Assembly: GCA_004431415.1 (NCBI GenBank)
Contig: QPMI01000127.1
Location: 186,001 to 250,000, forward strand
Direction: 5' to 3'
Origin: Cyanophora paradoxa
Taxonomy: Eukaryota > Glaucocystophyceae > Cyanophorales > Cyanophoraceae
Length of the DNA: 64,000 nucleotides
Numbering within the stretch: position 1 is the stretch's first letter; every line of letters starts with the position of its first letter. Below are positions 52,982 through 60,886 of this stretch, one piece after another. The notes beneath the pieces are model-generated. The model was given only the letters and a program-made list of their open reading frames with translations, did not search any database and was not told the origin of the DNA. The position numbers and the translations under genes are program-made.

Positions 52982-53230
52982 TCAGATGGCCATGCGGTAG
53001 GCGGCGAGGGCGAGGGCGAGGGGCGCCATCCAGACGGGGATGCAGGTCTCCCCGTCGCCGCACCCGAAGCTGCAGGGCCGACCGCGCCCGTCGCAGAGGA
53101 ACATGGGCCGCGGGCGGAGCGTGTGGATGAGAAGGAAGGAGCCGACGAAGGCGACGAGCGCCGCCTGGAGCGGAGCGTCGAGGCGGCGAAGGAGGTTGTT
53201 CATGCCGAAGGTGCCGGTGACGACGTCCAT
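52982..53230 (-). CDS. Small two-helix membrane protein with four cysteines
   Basis: 82 residues. Transmembrane segments (AALVAFVGSFLLIHTL and APLALALAAYRMAI) flank a loop CDGRGRPCSFGCGDGETC suited to two disulphides. This shape is like small disulphide-bonded entry-complex or membrane proteins, but that is only an analogy. Confidence 0.6.
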   Translation of the reverse strand: MDVVTGTFGMNNLLRRLDAPLQAALVAFVGSFLLIHTLRPRPMFLCDGRGRPCSFGCGDGETCIPVWMAPLALALAAYRMAI

Positions 53231-53240
53231 GGCGCGTGTC

Positions 53241-53582
53241 TCATCCAGTAGCGGGGATGGGTTTTTTGGCGGAGCGCGCCCAGCGGAGGAGCAGGAGGAC
53301 CAGAGCGAGGGCGACAGCGAGGGCGGCCGCCCAGTACCAGGCGACCGCGGCGGCGAGCACGAAGGCCGTGAGCCTTCGGAGGCAGAGCCCGCGGCACGCG
53401 TCGGTGTGCCGCTCCCAGAAGGAGGCCGGCACGTCGGTCATGCGGGCGCAGATGTCCGGGAGCGGGAGGCCGCCCCAGAAGAAGAGGGTCGGGCCGTGGA
53501 AGTAGAGCACCGTCAGGGGGACGACGACCGCGTAGTACACCGCGAGCTGGAGTATCCCCATGGGTCCCGCGGGGGCCGCCAT
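53241..53582 (-). CDS. Small membrane protein, two to three helices
   Basis: 113 residues from ATG 53582. LAVYYAVVVPLTVLYFHG and a long C-terminal hydrophobic stretch (FVLAAAVAWYWAAALAVALA then LVLLLLRW), with a loop containing CRGLC. Clustered with other membrane proteins at 52.0-53.2 kb. Confidence 0.6.
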   Translation of the reverse strand: MAAPAGPMGILQLAVYYAVVVPLTVLYFHGPTLFFWGGLPLPDICARMTDVPASFWERHTDACRGLCLRRLTAFVLAAAVAWYWAAALAVALALVLLLLRWARSAKKPIPATG

Positions 53583-53646
53583 GCCAGGGCTTGCAGGAGA
53601 AACGCACCTTACATAATCTTTGCGGTTTTTATACGCACCGAGCCGC

Positions 53647-53985
53647 ATGGAGCCGTTCCCCCCGATGTACCCCTTCCAGGGCCAGCAGACGCAGATGGGC
53701 CCCGCCATGCTGCCCGCGCTCCCCGTGATCCCGCCGGTCCACTACCAGGTGCCTACGATGGCCCAGATGTTCCCGTTTCCGAGGCCGCCGCCCCAGGCGG
53801 CGCACCTCGGTCCGATGTGGTACGTCCTCCTCGCCCAGTCAAGGGAGCGCCAGAAGGAGCGGGCGAAGGCTGCGGAGGCTGCGAGGGCCGCGGAGGGGGC
53901 TGCCGCGGCGGCAGCCCACCTGTACGCGCGCGCGCCGGGCTGGGGGTACGCGAGAGCGGCAAATTATATGCGCCCCATGTATTGA
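53647..53985 (+). CDS. Small Pro/Met/Ala-rich protein
   Basis: 112 residues. N-terminal Pro/Met-rich (MYPFQGQQTQMGPAMLPALP), an Ala/Glu/Arg helix and a Tyr-rich end (GWGYARAANYMRPMY). The leader carries ATCTTTGCGGTTTTTATACG. Its TGA is followed two nucleotides later by the start of the next gene. Confidence 0.55.
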   Translation: MEPFPPMYPFQGQQTQMGPAMLPALPVIPPVHYQVPTMAQMFPFPRPPPQAAHLGPMWYVLLAQSRERQKERAKAAEAARAAEGAAAAAAHLYARAPGWGYARAANYMRPMY

Positions 53986-53987
53986 AG

Positions 53988-55982
53988 ATGCCGCGTGTAA
54001 GGTCGAAGAGGCGCACGCGGACGCGGACCCGGTCGAGGCGGCGCGCCACGCCCTTCCGGCCCCGCGCCGCCCCCCCGGTGCCCCGCGCACCGTACCCTTC
54101 GCCGGCGGCCTACCCACCACCGTGGTCCTGGGGGGGCGACCCGCCCCCGCCGCTCGGCCCCCTGTCGCCGATGCTGCAATCCCCGATGGGGTGGGCGTAC
54201 ATGATCGGGGGTGGCTCGTGGGGCGGGGGCGCCCCGGCCGCCCCCGGTGTCGCGAAGCCCAAGGCCGTCGTTCCTGATTCCGAGGAGCGAGTGAAGGAAG
54301 AGGAGGAGAAGGAGACGGCGAGATTGAAAGCCCTCGAGGAGAGGCGGAATGCCGAACAGAGGAAGGCTGCCGAGGCGGCGGAGGCGGAGGCGAGAAGGGT
54401 GAAGGCGGCGGAGGCGGAGGCGAGAAAGGTGAAGGCGGCGGAGGCGGAGGCGAGAAGGGTGAAGGCGGCGGAGGCGGAGGCGAGAAGGGTGAAGGCGGCA
54501 GAGGCGGCAGAGGCGAAGCGGAAGCAGGAGGCGGAGCGGAAGCAGGCGGCGGTGGTGGCGAAGCGACGGGAGGCGGAGGCGGCGAGGCGAAACCTAGAGG
54601 AGAGGGCAAATGCCGTTCGAGCAGAGAATGAGGCGCGCGCGGGGCTGGCGGCGGAGACGGCGGCGGAAGTGGAGGGGCGAAGGCAGGCGGGGCTCGCGAA
54701 CGCCACGCGAGAGGGCGAGGCGGATTTGGACCCGGCGCGCGCCATGCTCAGACTGACGGGGGCCATCGACACGTTGAAGGCGCGAGAGGGCGCATCCATT
54801 GCGGGCGAGCTTATGAACGAGGCCGAGGATGAGGTGCTTCAAATACTGCAGTCGGGGGTTGGCCCGGCGGAACATGAAGCGGCGGTGGAGGCGATGAGGG
54901 CCACAACGGAGCTAGCGAGAGCGACGGCACTGGAGAAAGAGCGTTTGGAGAAGGCGGAGGCGGACAGGGCGCGCCAGGACAAGATCATGAGAAAGGCGAT
55001 AGAGGACGAGGAGAAACGCTTGCAGGCAGAGCTCGCGGCGGGAGTCGGTGGGTTCATGGACTCGATGGTGGGCGACGTCGCCAGTTCTTTGGACAAGGAG
55101 AAGGAGGCCGTGCTCGACGAGATCAGAGCCGTTGGGAACGCTGGACTGAAACAGGAAAGTGAGCTCGCCATCCGCAATATGAACAACGGCGATTCAACAA
55201 TGCGCGATCCGTTTAGAAGTATCGACGACCTTGCAAGCTATCTCGTTGCCACGTTCGCTTACAGAAGAGAATCGCTGGAGCAGGCGATCCTGGATGTCCA
55301 AAAGGGACGACCCATTGCAGGTGTGGTAAAGTCAACCGAAACCTCCCTCCAGACTGTGCAAGCGTGGTCAGGGTACCTGCAGGAGCTTCTCGGACGGCTG
55401 GCAGCCACAGGCTACAGACAAGGCCACCATGCGGATCGTCTCAAGCGCCTGCTGGCGGCGAATGACGAGGGCGCCAAAGGCATCCAGGAGAAACTGCAGG
55501 CGCGAAAGACCGTACTGGAAGAGTTCCACAAAAGGGCGCGACCAGTGCTGGCCCTTGTAGGGACCGAGAAGGTGCAGTCTCTCCGGCGCGAGTTCGTCGA
55601 GCGGATGGCAAAAAGAGAGGCGATGGAAAGGCGGTACAGTGCCAATTATGGAAGAATCTTTGGGACGGGGGCGTGGGGCCCATCGGCGGCTGCCAGGGTC
55701 GACACGATGGCGGAGATATTGACGGCGATGGATGCGGAAGAGGCAGCAATGCATGCCTTTTACGAAGCGATCCTGGATGAAACGCCACCGGAATCAAGGG
55801 GCATGGTTGAGCAGAGAAGAAGCGAGTGTGAGGCTGATTTGGCGAAAATGAGGGAGTTGCATGTGCGCAGCATGCACACCCTTAAGCTGGTCATGGGCGG
55901 TGGATCCCCGCCCCCGAGACCCGGCGCCAGCTCGCAGCCATTCCGAGCAACACCATACATTCGACAGTGGTACAGCTGGTGA
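53988..55982 (+). CDS. Large coiled-coil protein with basic N-terminus
   Basis: 664 residues. Arg-rich N-terminus (KRRTRTRTRSRRRATPF), Pro/Gly segment, then a coiled coil from ~100 to 370 with a 10-residue AAEAEARRVK repeat, and a folded C-terminal domain (SYLVATFAYRRESLEQAILD, LQTVQAWSGYLQELLGRLAA). The basic end plus rod suggests a link between viral DNA and a virion layer. Codon usage becomes less GC-extreme after ~55150. Confidence 0.7.
   Translation: MPRVRSKRRTRTRTRSRRRATPFRPRAAPPVPRAPYPSPAAYPPPWSWGGDPPPPLGPLSPMLQSPMGWAYMIGGGSWGGGAPAAPGVAKPKAVVPDSEERVKEEEEKETARLKALEERRNAEQRKAAEAAEAEARRVKAAEAEARKVKAAEAEARRVKAAEAEARRVKAAEAAEAKRKQEAERKQAAVVAKRREAEAARRNLEERANAVRAENEARAGLAAETAAEVEGRRQAGLANATREGEADLDPARAMLRLTGAIDTLKAREGASIAGELMNEAEDEVLQILQSGVGPAEHEAAVEAMRATTELARATALEKERLEKAEADRARQDKIMRKAIEDEEKRLQAELAAGVGGFMDSMVGDVASSLDKEKEAVLDEIRAVGNAGLKQESELAIRNMNNGDSTMRDPFRSIDDLASYLVATFAYRRESLEQAILDVQKGRPIAGVVKSTETSLQTVQAWSGYLQELLGRLAATGYRQGHHADRLKRLLAANDEGAKGIQEKLQARKTVLEEFHKRARPVLALVGTEKVQSLRREFVERMAKREAMERRYSANYGRIFGTGAWGPSAAARVDTMAEILTAMDAEEAAMHAFYEAILDETPPESRGMVEQRRSECEADLAKMRELHVRSMHTLKLVMGGGSPPPRPGASSQPFRATPYIRQWYSW
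54375..54494. repeat. 30-bp tandem repeat in the coiled-coil gene
   Basis: Four copies of GCGGCGGAGGCGGAGGCGAG + AAGGGTGAAG, encoding AAEAEARRVK. Confidence 0.85.
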
Positions 55983-55989
55983 ATCCTAC

Positions 55990-57752
55990 CTACGCGGCGA
56001 AGGGGTCGCCGCCGTGGAGCTGGCGGAGCAGGTGGAGGCGCGCGGCGACGCGGTCGCCCTCCGACGCGAGCTGGGTGCCGATGACCTCGAAGTACGAGGG
56101 GTCGGCGGCCTTGGCCGCCTCGGTCTTGTCGGGGAAGAGGACGTCGCGGAGGTAGCGCTCGTGCGGGATCGGCGGCGAGGCGAAGCTGCGGCAGGAGTTG
56201 CCGTCGAACGCCTTGCCGCAGTAGCAGCGCTGCACGCGCCCCTGCTTGGTGTAGAGGAAGTAGACGTTCGAGCTGCCGTGCTCGCCCTTCTTGTTCATGC
56301 ACCAGTGTCCACGGGTCCGGACGCGGTACACGCTGCCCCGCGAGGTCCTCTTGAGGAGCACGTCGCGCACCTCGGGCGCGCCGGGCCAGCCAAAGAAGAG
56401 GTCCAGCGCGATCGCGCGGTGGCCCTCGCTGTCTGCGCCGAGCCGCTCGACGCCCTCGCCGTTCCATTCGTCCGCGCCCTGCTCGCCGGGGGCGGGCGCC
56501 TCCTCGGCCTCGTCGCCCGCCGCCCTCGTCGCCCGCCGCGAGGGCCTCCCAGAGGCCCCTGAGGCCCCCCGCGCCCGCGCTTCCGCCCCGCGGCCTGCTG
56601 CTGCTGCTGCTGCTGCGGCTGCGGCGGCGGCTGTTGCGGTTGCGGCTGCGGTTGCGGCTGCTGCGGCGCGCGGGGCCCCGCGGCGGCGCGCCTCTGCCTC
56701 TCCTCGGCGATTGCGGCCCGCTGGCGCTCCTCCTCCTCGCGTGCCCGCTGCGCCGCCGACGCCTGCTTGCGATCCCAGGCCTCCTCGGGGGGGAGCCAGT
56801 CGGGGCGGAACCACGCGGGCCTCGTGAGCGGCGTGGGGGGCTCCGCCAGATCCGTCCGGATGCTCCCCTCGCGCAGCATCACCTCGGGCTCGAGGATGCG
56901 CCCCAGCTCCTCGGGCCAGAGGCGTCCGTCGGAGCGCACGACCGCGTGGGGGCGGTACGCGCGCCCCTCGTCGATCTTACCCCTGCCGCCGCACTTGGTG
57001 CACCCCTCGCGGCGCCCCGTGCGGTCCTTGCACTCCTTGCACTTGGACATCTTGCTCATGAGGAGCATGCGCAGCCCGGAGCCGCGGAAGACGGACTCGT
57101 CGACGATCTCCCGCCACGCGGCGCGTCCCGCGCTCTGCTCCGGGAAGCGCTCCACGAGGCGCTGGACCACGCCGAGGCGGATCTCGTTCGCCATCGCCAT
57201 GTCGAAGGCGAGGCGGGGCCACAGGAGGTGGACGCCGGTCTTGATCCCTTCCGCGACCGGCTTGGACTGCGTCAGGCAGACCCAGACCGCGAGCTCCTCC
57301 GGTCCCATCGACGGGAAGAAGTCGGCGAACACCCCCTGGACGGCGCGGACGATGTCGATGACGCGGTCCTCGGGGACGCGCTCCGCGTCGACGATGTCGA
57401 GGTCCATGAAGGCGCGGCAGACCTTCGTCTTCGTCTCCACGATGTACGCGCGCCCGCCGCCGTACATGTGCGCGATCACCTTGCCGTAGAACGCGTTCAC
57501 CTTGGCCGGCTGCAGGATCTCGAGCGAGCCGCCGTCCAGCATGAGGTGCGTCACGGTGCGCCCCCGCTCGCCGGCCCGGATCCAGAGCTTCTCGGACAGG
57601 AGCCACGATCGCAGCTCCGACGGCGGACCGGAGTCCGGTCGGGGTTGCGCGAACTCGGTCATGCGTCGGGTGCGCGACGCGCCCGGCGCGGCGGCGCCAC
57701 CCTGCGCGGCCGGTGCGGTCGTCGCCCTCGCCTTCGCCCCCGCCACGCTCAT
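55990..57752 (-). CDS. AEP primase with UL52-type zinc finger, frame broken
   Basis: From ATG 57752: an archaeo-eukaryotic primase core with FMDLDIVD (metal-binding D117/D119), GVHLLW (residues 173-178) and GSGLRMLL (R228), and an inserted four-Cys knuckle (C238, C241, C251, C254). A Gln-rich linker (PQPQPQPQQ) follows. The C-terminal zinc finger (WCMNKKGEHGSSNVYF ... RCYCGK), typical of herpes UL52/PrimPol and NCLDV primases, is in another frame ending at 55990; the frames meet near a GGGGGG run at ~56560. Expected to make primers for viral DNA replication; no helicase domain is fused. The break is more likely an assembly indel than inactivation, since both halves are well preserved. Confidence 0.8.
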
Positions 57753-57810
57753 GGCGCTTTCCAGTTGTCTAAGGGGCGGGGGATTGTGTGGCGCGCCCTG
57801 GGCGCGCCCT

Positions 57811-57845
57811 CAATCACCCCCGCCCCCTGGGCTTGGGGTGGTTCA
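57811..57845. repeat. AATCACCCC-type palindrome
   Basis: CAATCACCCCCGCCCC ... GGGGTGGTTCA in the 120-nt gap upstream of the primase gene; preceded by GGCGCGCC repeats (57790-57808). Confidence 0.6.
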
Positions 57846-57873
57846 CCCCCACTGCGCTCGGGTGCGCGACCCT

Positions 57874-59040
57874 CTACCGGCGCGAGCGACCCGACCGCGT
57901 GCGGCGGCTGCGGCGGCTGCGGCTGCGGCTGCGGCTGCGGCTGCTCCGGCGCTGCGTGGGCATGCTCTGCGGCGCGCGCGACAGGTACGGCGTGCCGAAG
58001 GACGAGTACGAGTCCATCGTCGACGGGTAGATCGCGCCGGCCGACGGCGCAGGCGTCTGGTCGATGAGGCTCGACGCGTACTGGTAAGGCTGGAGGTTCA
58101 TGTTGTCGAAGGGCGAGAGTCCCCCCGCGACGAGGTCGTTGCCGTTGCCCATCATGTATTGGTTGAGGAAGCCGGTGGCCTCCGGGTTGTAGTCGAACCC
58201 CTTGAGGCCACCACGGCCACCTTTGCCTGGGCCCCAGAGGTCCATCGCCGTCCCCGATGTAGGGCAGAACACCTTCTCGGCGCGCCCGGATGACAGGGGT
58301 ACGGGTTGGTTATTGATGTCGAGGTACAGGGGGGGTCGCTGGTCCTCTCCGCAAGGACCGAAGATCCTGCCGTCCTCCTCGGCGCGAGCCAAACTCAAGA
58401 CATGGCCCTGCTCGACGAGTTCATCGATGACGCCCGTGAACGCGTCCGGGAGGCCCTTGGCGCGATCGATGAGCTTCTTGTGCTCCCTGAGTGCCTGGAT
58501 CTGAGCGGCAATGTACATTCCCTGGGGCCCCGGGATGGCCTGGAACTTCTCGAGCATCTTGATCTGGCGATCCACCTCCTTGATCTGGACGGCAGCGAGG
58601 GCGCTGATCTGGGCCTTGCGCGAGATAGTCAGCTTGTCCACCATGTCCTTCTGGATCTGCATGGTGTACAGCGACTGGAGCGCCGCCAGCTCGGCCCCGC
58701 TGAGGGTCTTGTGGACCAGCGGCTCCTGCAGGATATCTTTGAGTCTGTCGGAGTCGAGATCCTCCAGCGAGGGCGACGTGATCATGGGGGGGTGCATGGC
58801 GTCCGGGGCGCCAGTAGAGCCGTCTAGGCGCATGTTCTTCAGCTTGTAGGCCGCCATGGACAGCAGGATCTTGATCTGCGGTCGGGCCTGGTTCCGTATG
58901 CCGGACAGGTACGCGTGCCACGACCCGTCGGCTACACCGGCCGCTGCGGCCGGTACGGGACCATAGCCACCGGGGCCGTACACGCGGGCCATTGCGGCGT
59001 GGCGAACGTCGGGGGCGCCGTAGTTCATGCCGGCGTCCAT
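57874..59040 (-). CDS. Helical virion-type protein with RS tail
   Basis: 388 residues. Residues ~45-230 are helical (QIKILLSMAAYKLKNMRLDG, IQIK-rich coiled segments such as VQIKEVDRQIKMLEKFQAIP), a Gly/Asn/Tyr-rich region follows, and the end is SSRSRSRSRSRRSRRTRSGR. Probably structural; divergent from the F-box gene at 59136. Confidence 0.65.
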   Translation of the reverse strand: MDAGMNYGAPDVRHAAMARVYGPGGYGPVPAAAAGVADGSWHAYLSGIRNQARPQIKILLSMAAYKLKNMRLDGSTGAPDAMHPPMITSPSLEDLDSDRLKDILQEPLVHKTLSGAELAALQSLYTMQIQKDMVDKLTISRKAQISALAAVQIKEVDRQIKMLEKFQAIPGPQGMYIAAQIQALREHKKLIDRAKGLPDAFTGVIDELVEQGHVLSLARAEEDGRIFGPCGEDQRPPLYLDINNQPVPLSSGRAEKVFCPTSGTAMDLWGPGKGGRGGLKGFDYNPEATGFLNQYMMGNGNDLVAGGLSPFDNMNLQPYQYASSLIDQTPAPSAGAIYPSTMDSYSSFGTPYLSRAPQSMPTQRRSSRSRSRSRSRRSRRTRSGRSRR

Positions 59041-59105
59041 CGGGTCGAGTGCTTACTCTTAGCCGCAGAAAGTTTCGCGCGGCCCGCCCCGTTCGGGCCG
59101 CCCCC

Positions 59106-59120
59106 ACTTTTCTTGGCGCG
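59106..59120 (+). promoter_or_regulatory. TTTTCTTGGCGCG promoter-like motif
   Basis: ACTTTTCTTGGCGCG, 16 nt upstream of the ATG at 59136. Confidence 0.45.
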
Positions 59121-59135
59121 CCCTCCCGAGGGGCC

Positions 59136-59741
59136 ATGGCGGCGCCCGAGCTCCTCGACCTCCCCGACGAGATCCTCGTCCTCGTCGCGGCGCGGCTCGA
59201 CCTCGCCGCCCTCGCGGCCCTCGCCCGGACCTGCCGCCGCCTCGGCGCGATCGCAGCGCTCAACGACGTCTGGGTGCCGCACTACCGGGGCCTCACGCAC
59301 CCCGAGGGGCGCATCGGCCCGGGCAGCGTCCACGAGGGGCCCGTGACGTACCGCCGGTGCGCGCGCGCCCACATCCCGTACCCCGGCCTCGAGCACCTGG
59401 ACGACCCGGTGCCCAACCCCGGCAACGCCGTCTGCCGCAACCGCGCGCACTACCGCGACCTCGAGCAGCCCGAGCTCCGCGCCCGCTTCCGCGACTTCCG
59501 CTTCCAGGTTGGAAAGCGCCGCCGCCGGGAGCTCCTGGAGCGCCCCGAGAACAAGTTCACCCCCGCCGACCAGCGCGGCGAGTGGCGCGCCGTCATGACC
59601 ATCGCGCGCCAGCTGCGGTTCCTCGACGGCCTCGAGGAGAAGCGCGCGCGCGTCCGCCGCATCGAGGCGGCCTTCGCGCCCATCCGCGAGCGCGAGGAGC
59701 GCTCGCGCCGCCGCCGGTCCCGCAAGGACGGCGACGACTAG
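59136..59741 (+). CDS. F-box protein
   Basis: 201 residues from ATG 59136. Residues 5-45 are a good F-box: LLDLPDEILVLVAARLDLAA then LARTCRRLGAI. The rest is helical and Arg/Glu-rich with no WD40, LRR or ankyrin repeats. F-boxes bind Skp1 and recruit targets to SCF ubiquitin ligase; viral examples redirect host degradation. This is the most canonical F-box in the window, more so than the 1.9-12.3 kb paralogues. Confidence 0.75.
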   Translation: MAAPELLDLPDEILVLVAARLDLAALAALARTCRRLGAIAALNDVWVPHYRGLTHPEGRIGPGSVHEGPVTYRRCARAHIPYPGLEHLDDPVPNPGNAVCRNRAHYRDLEQPELRARFRDFRFQVGKRRRRELLERPENKFTPADQRGEWRAVMTIARQLRFLDGLEEKRARVRRIEAAFAPIREREERSRRRRSRKDGDD

Positions 59742-60040
59742 CGCCGCCCCCCTCGGCGGCGGCGGCGGGCCGACCGCGACCGCGACCGCGACCGCCTTCG
59801 CCGGCGGAACCGGGGCGCGCCGGCGAACCCGGGCGGCATGAGCGACATGGAGTCGTAGGGCGATATGCCGCCCTGAATGAGACTCGGACCGCCCATCGGA
59901 GGGGGGCCGAAGGGCGGCATCATGCCCATCGGAGGGGGGCCAGAGGGCGGCATCATGCCCCCGCCGCCCATCGGGGAGAAACCGGGCGGCATCATGCTCA
60001 TGCCGCCCATCGGAGAGAAGCCGCCAGGTGTGATGTCCAT
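59738..60040 (-). CDS. Met/Pro/Gly-rich small protein with Arg/Ser tail
   Basis: 100 residues. Repeats of GGFSPMGGMSMMPP / GPPPMGMMPPFGPPPMGGP (24-bp-scale DNA repeats at 59870-60030), then RRRRRSRSRSRSARRRRRGG. Disordered; probably virion-packaged. Stop overlaps the F-box gene stop in a shared CTAG. Confidence 0.6.
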   Translation of the reverse strand: MDITPGGFSPMGGMSMMPPGFSPMGGGGMMPPSGPPPMGMMPPFGPPPMGGPSLIQGGISPYDSMSLMPPGFAGAPRFRRRRRSRSRSRSARRRRRGGRR

Positions 60041-60084
60041 CGCGGTTGCGAGGCGTATTATACAATCCTGCCTAGATTAAAACG

Positions 60085-60882
60085 ATGCAGCACCCCTACG
60101 CCTCCTCCATGGGCGTCACCGTCCGCCCCCGCATGCGCGGCCCGCCCGCCCCCGTCGCCCTCTACGACGACCGCGGCCGCTGCCGCGTCTACCGCCCCCA
60201 CATGGGGCAGTGCCAGGCGGGCGTGCACGAGGGCTCGTACGAGGACGAGCAGTGCCGCACCCTCGCGTGCCTCACCTGGCCCATGTGCGAGCGCCACATG
60301 CGCGAGATCTGCCGCCTCGAGGTCCGGACCTCCACCATCCCCGGGGCCGGCATGGGCCTCTTCGCCGTCGGCGACCCCTCCGAGGTCGTCTTCGGGCCCG
60401 GTCGCCCGGGGCGCCACCCGCGGACCGGCGAGCCGCTCCCCGGCGAGCCGGGGCTCGTGTGCTTCATGGAGGGCGAGCTGCTCACGCAGGCCCAGTTCGA
60501 CCGGCGCTACCCCATGACGGCCACCGCGCCGTACGCCCTCGAGGTGCCCCCCTCCTCCATCCTCGACCAGATCTACCTCCGCGGCGTCGGCGGGTACGCC
60601 AACGACTGCGGCGTCTCCTTCGGCGACGGCCGCGTCGCCTTCAGGCGGGGCTACCCCACCCCCGAGGGCGCGCGCACCTGCTCCAAGCTCGGGCACAACG
60701 CCTACTTCGACTGCTCCAACGAGTCGCCGCGCCTCCTCGCGATCCGCGACATCCGCGGCGGCGACGAGGTGTTCGTCGCCTACGGCCGCGAGTACTGGAA
60801 GGGGCGCGAGGAGGCCGAACGGAGCAGCCGCGCCGCCAAACCCCCGAGGCGCGGAAGGCTGCCGGTGGAGGTGTACGAGTAG
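60085..60882 (+). CDS. SET-domain lysine methyltransferase
   Basis: 265 residues. N-terminal Cys-rich segment (QCQAGVHEGSYEDEQC ... CERHMREIC) then a SET domain: TSTIPGAGMGLFAVGD (SAM-binding GxG), GGYANDCG, GHNAYFDCSNESPRLLAIRD, and RGGDEVFVAYGREYW. The usual NH-x-x-x-P motif is NDCG/NAYFDC here, as in other viral SETs. Expected to methylate a histone or viral protein lysine. Nearby at 63419 is a protein whose N-terminus copies the histone H3 tail, a possible substrate. Confidence 0.8.
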   Translation: MQHPYASSMGVTVRPRMRGPPAPVALYDDRGRCRVYRPHMGQCQAGVHEGSYEDEQCRTLACLTWPMCERHMREICRLEVRTSTIPGAGMGLFAVGDPSEVVFGPGRPGRHPRTGEPLPGEPGLVCFMEGELLTQAQFDRRYPMTATAPYALEVPPSSILDQIYLRGVGGYANDCGVSFGDGRVAFRRGYPTPEGARTCSKLGHNAYFDCSNESPRLLAIRDIRGGDEVFVAYGREYWKGREEAERSSRAAKPPRRGRLPVEVYE

Positions 60883-60886
60883 GCGC

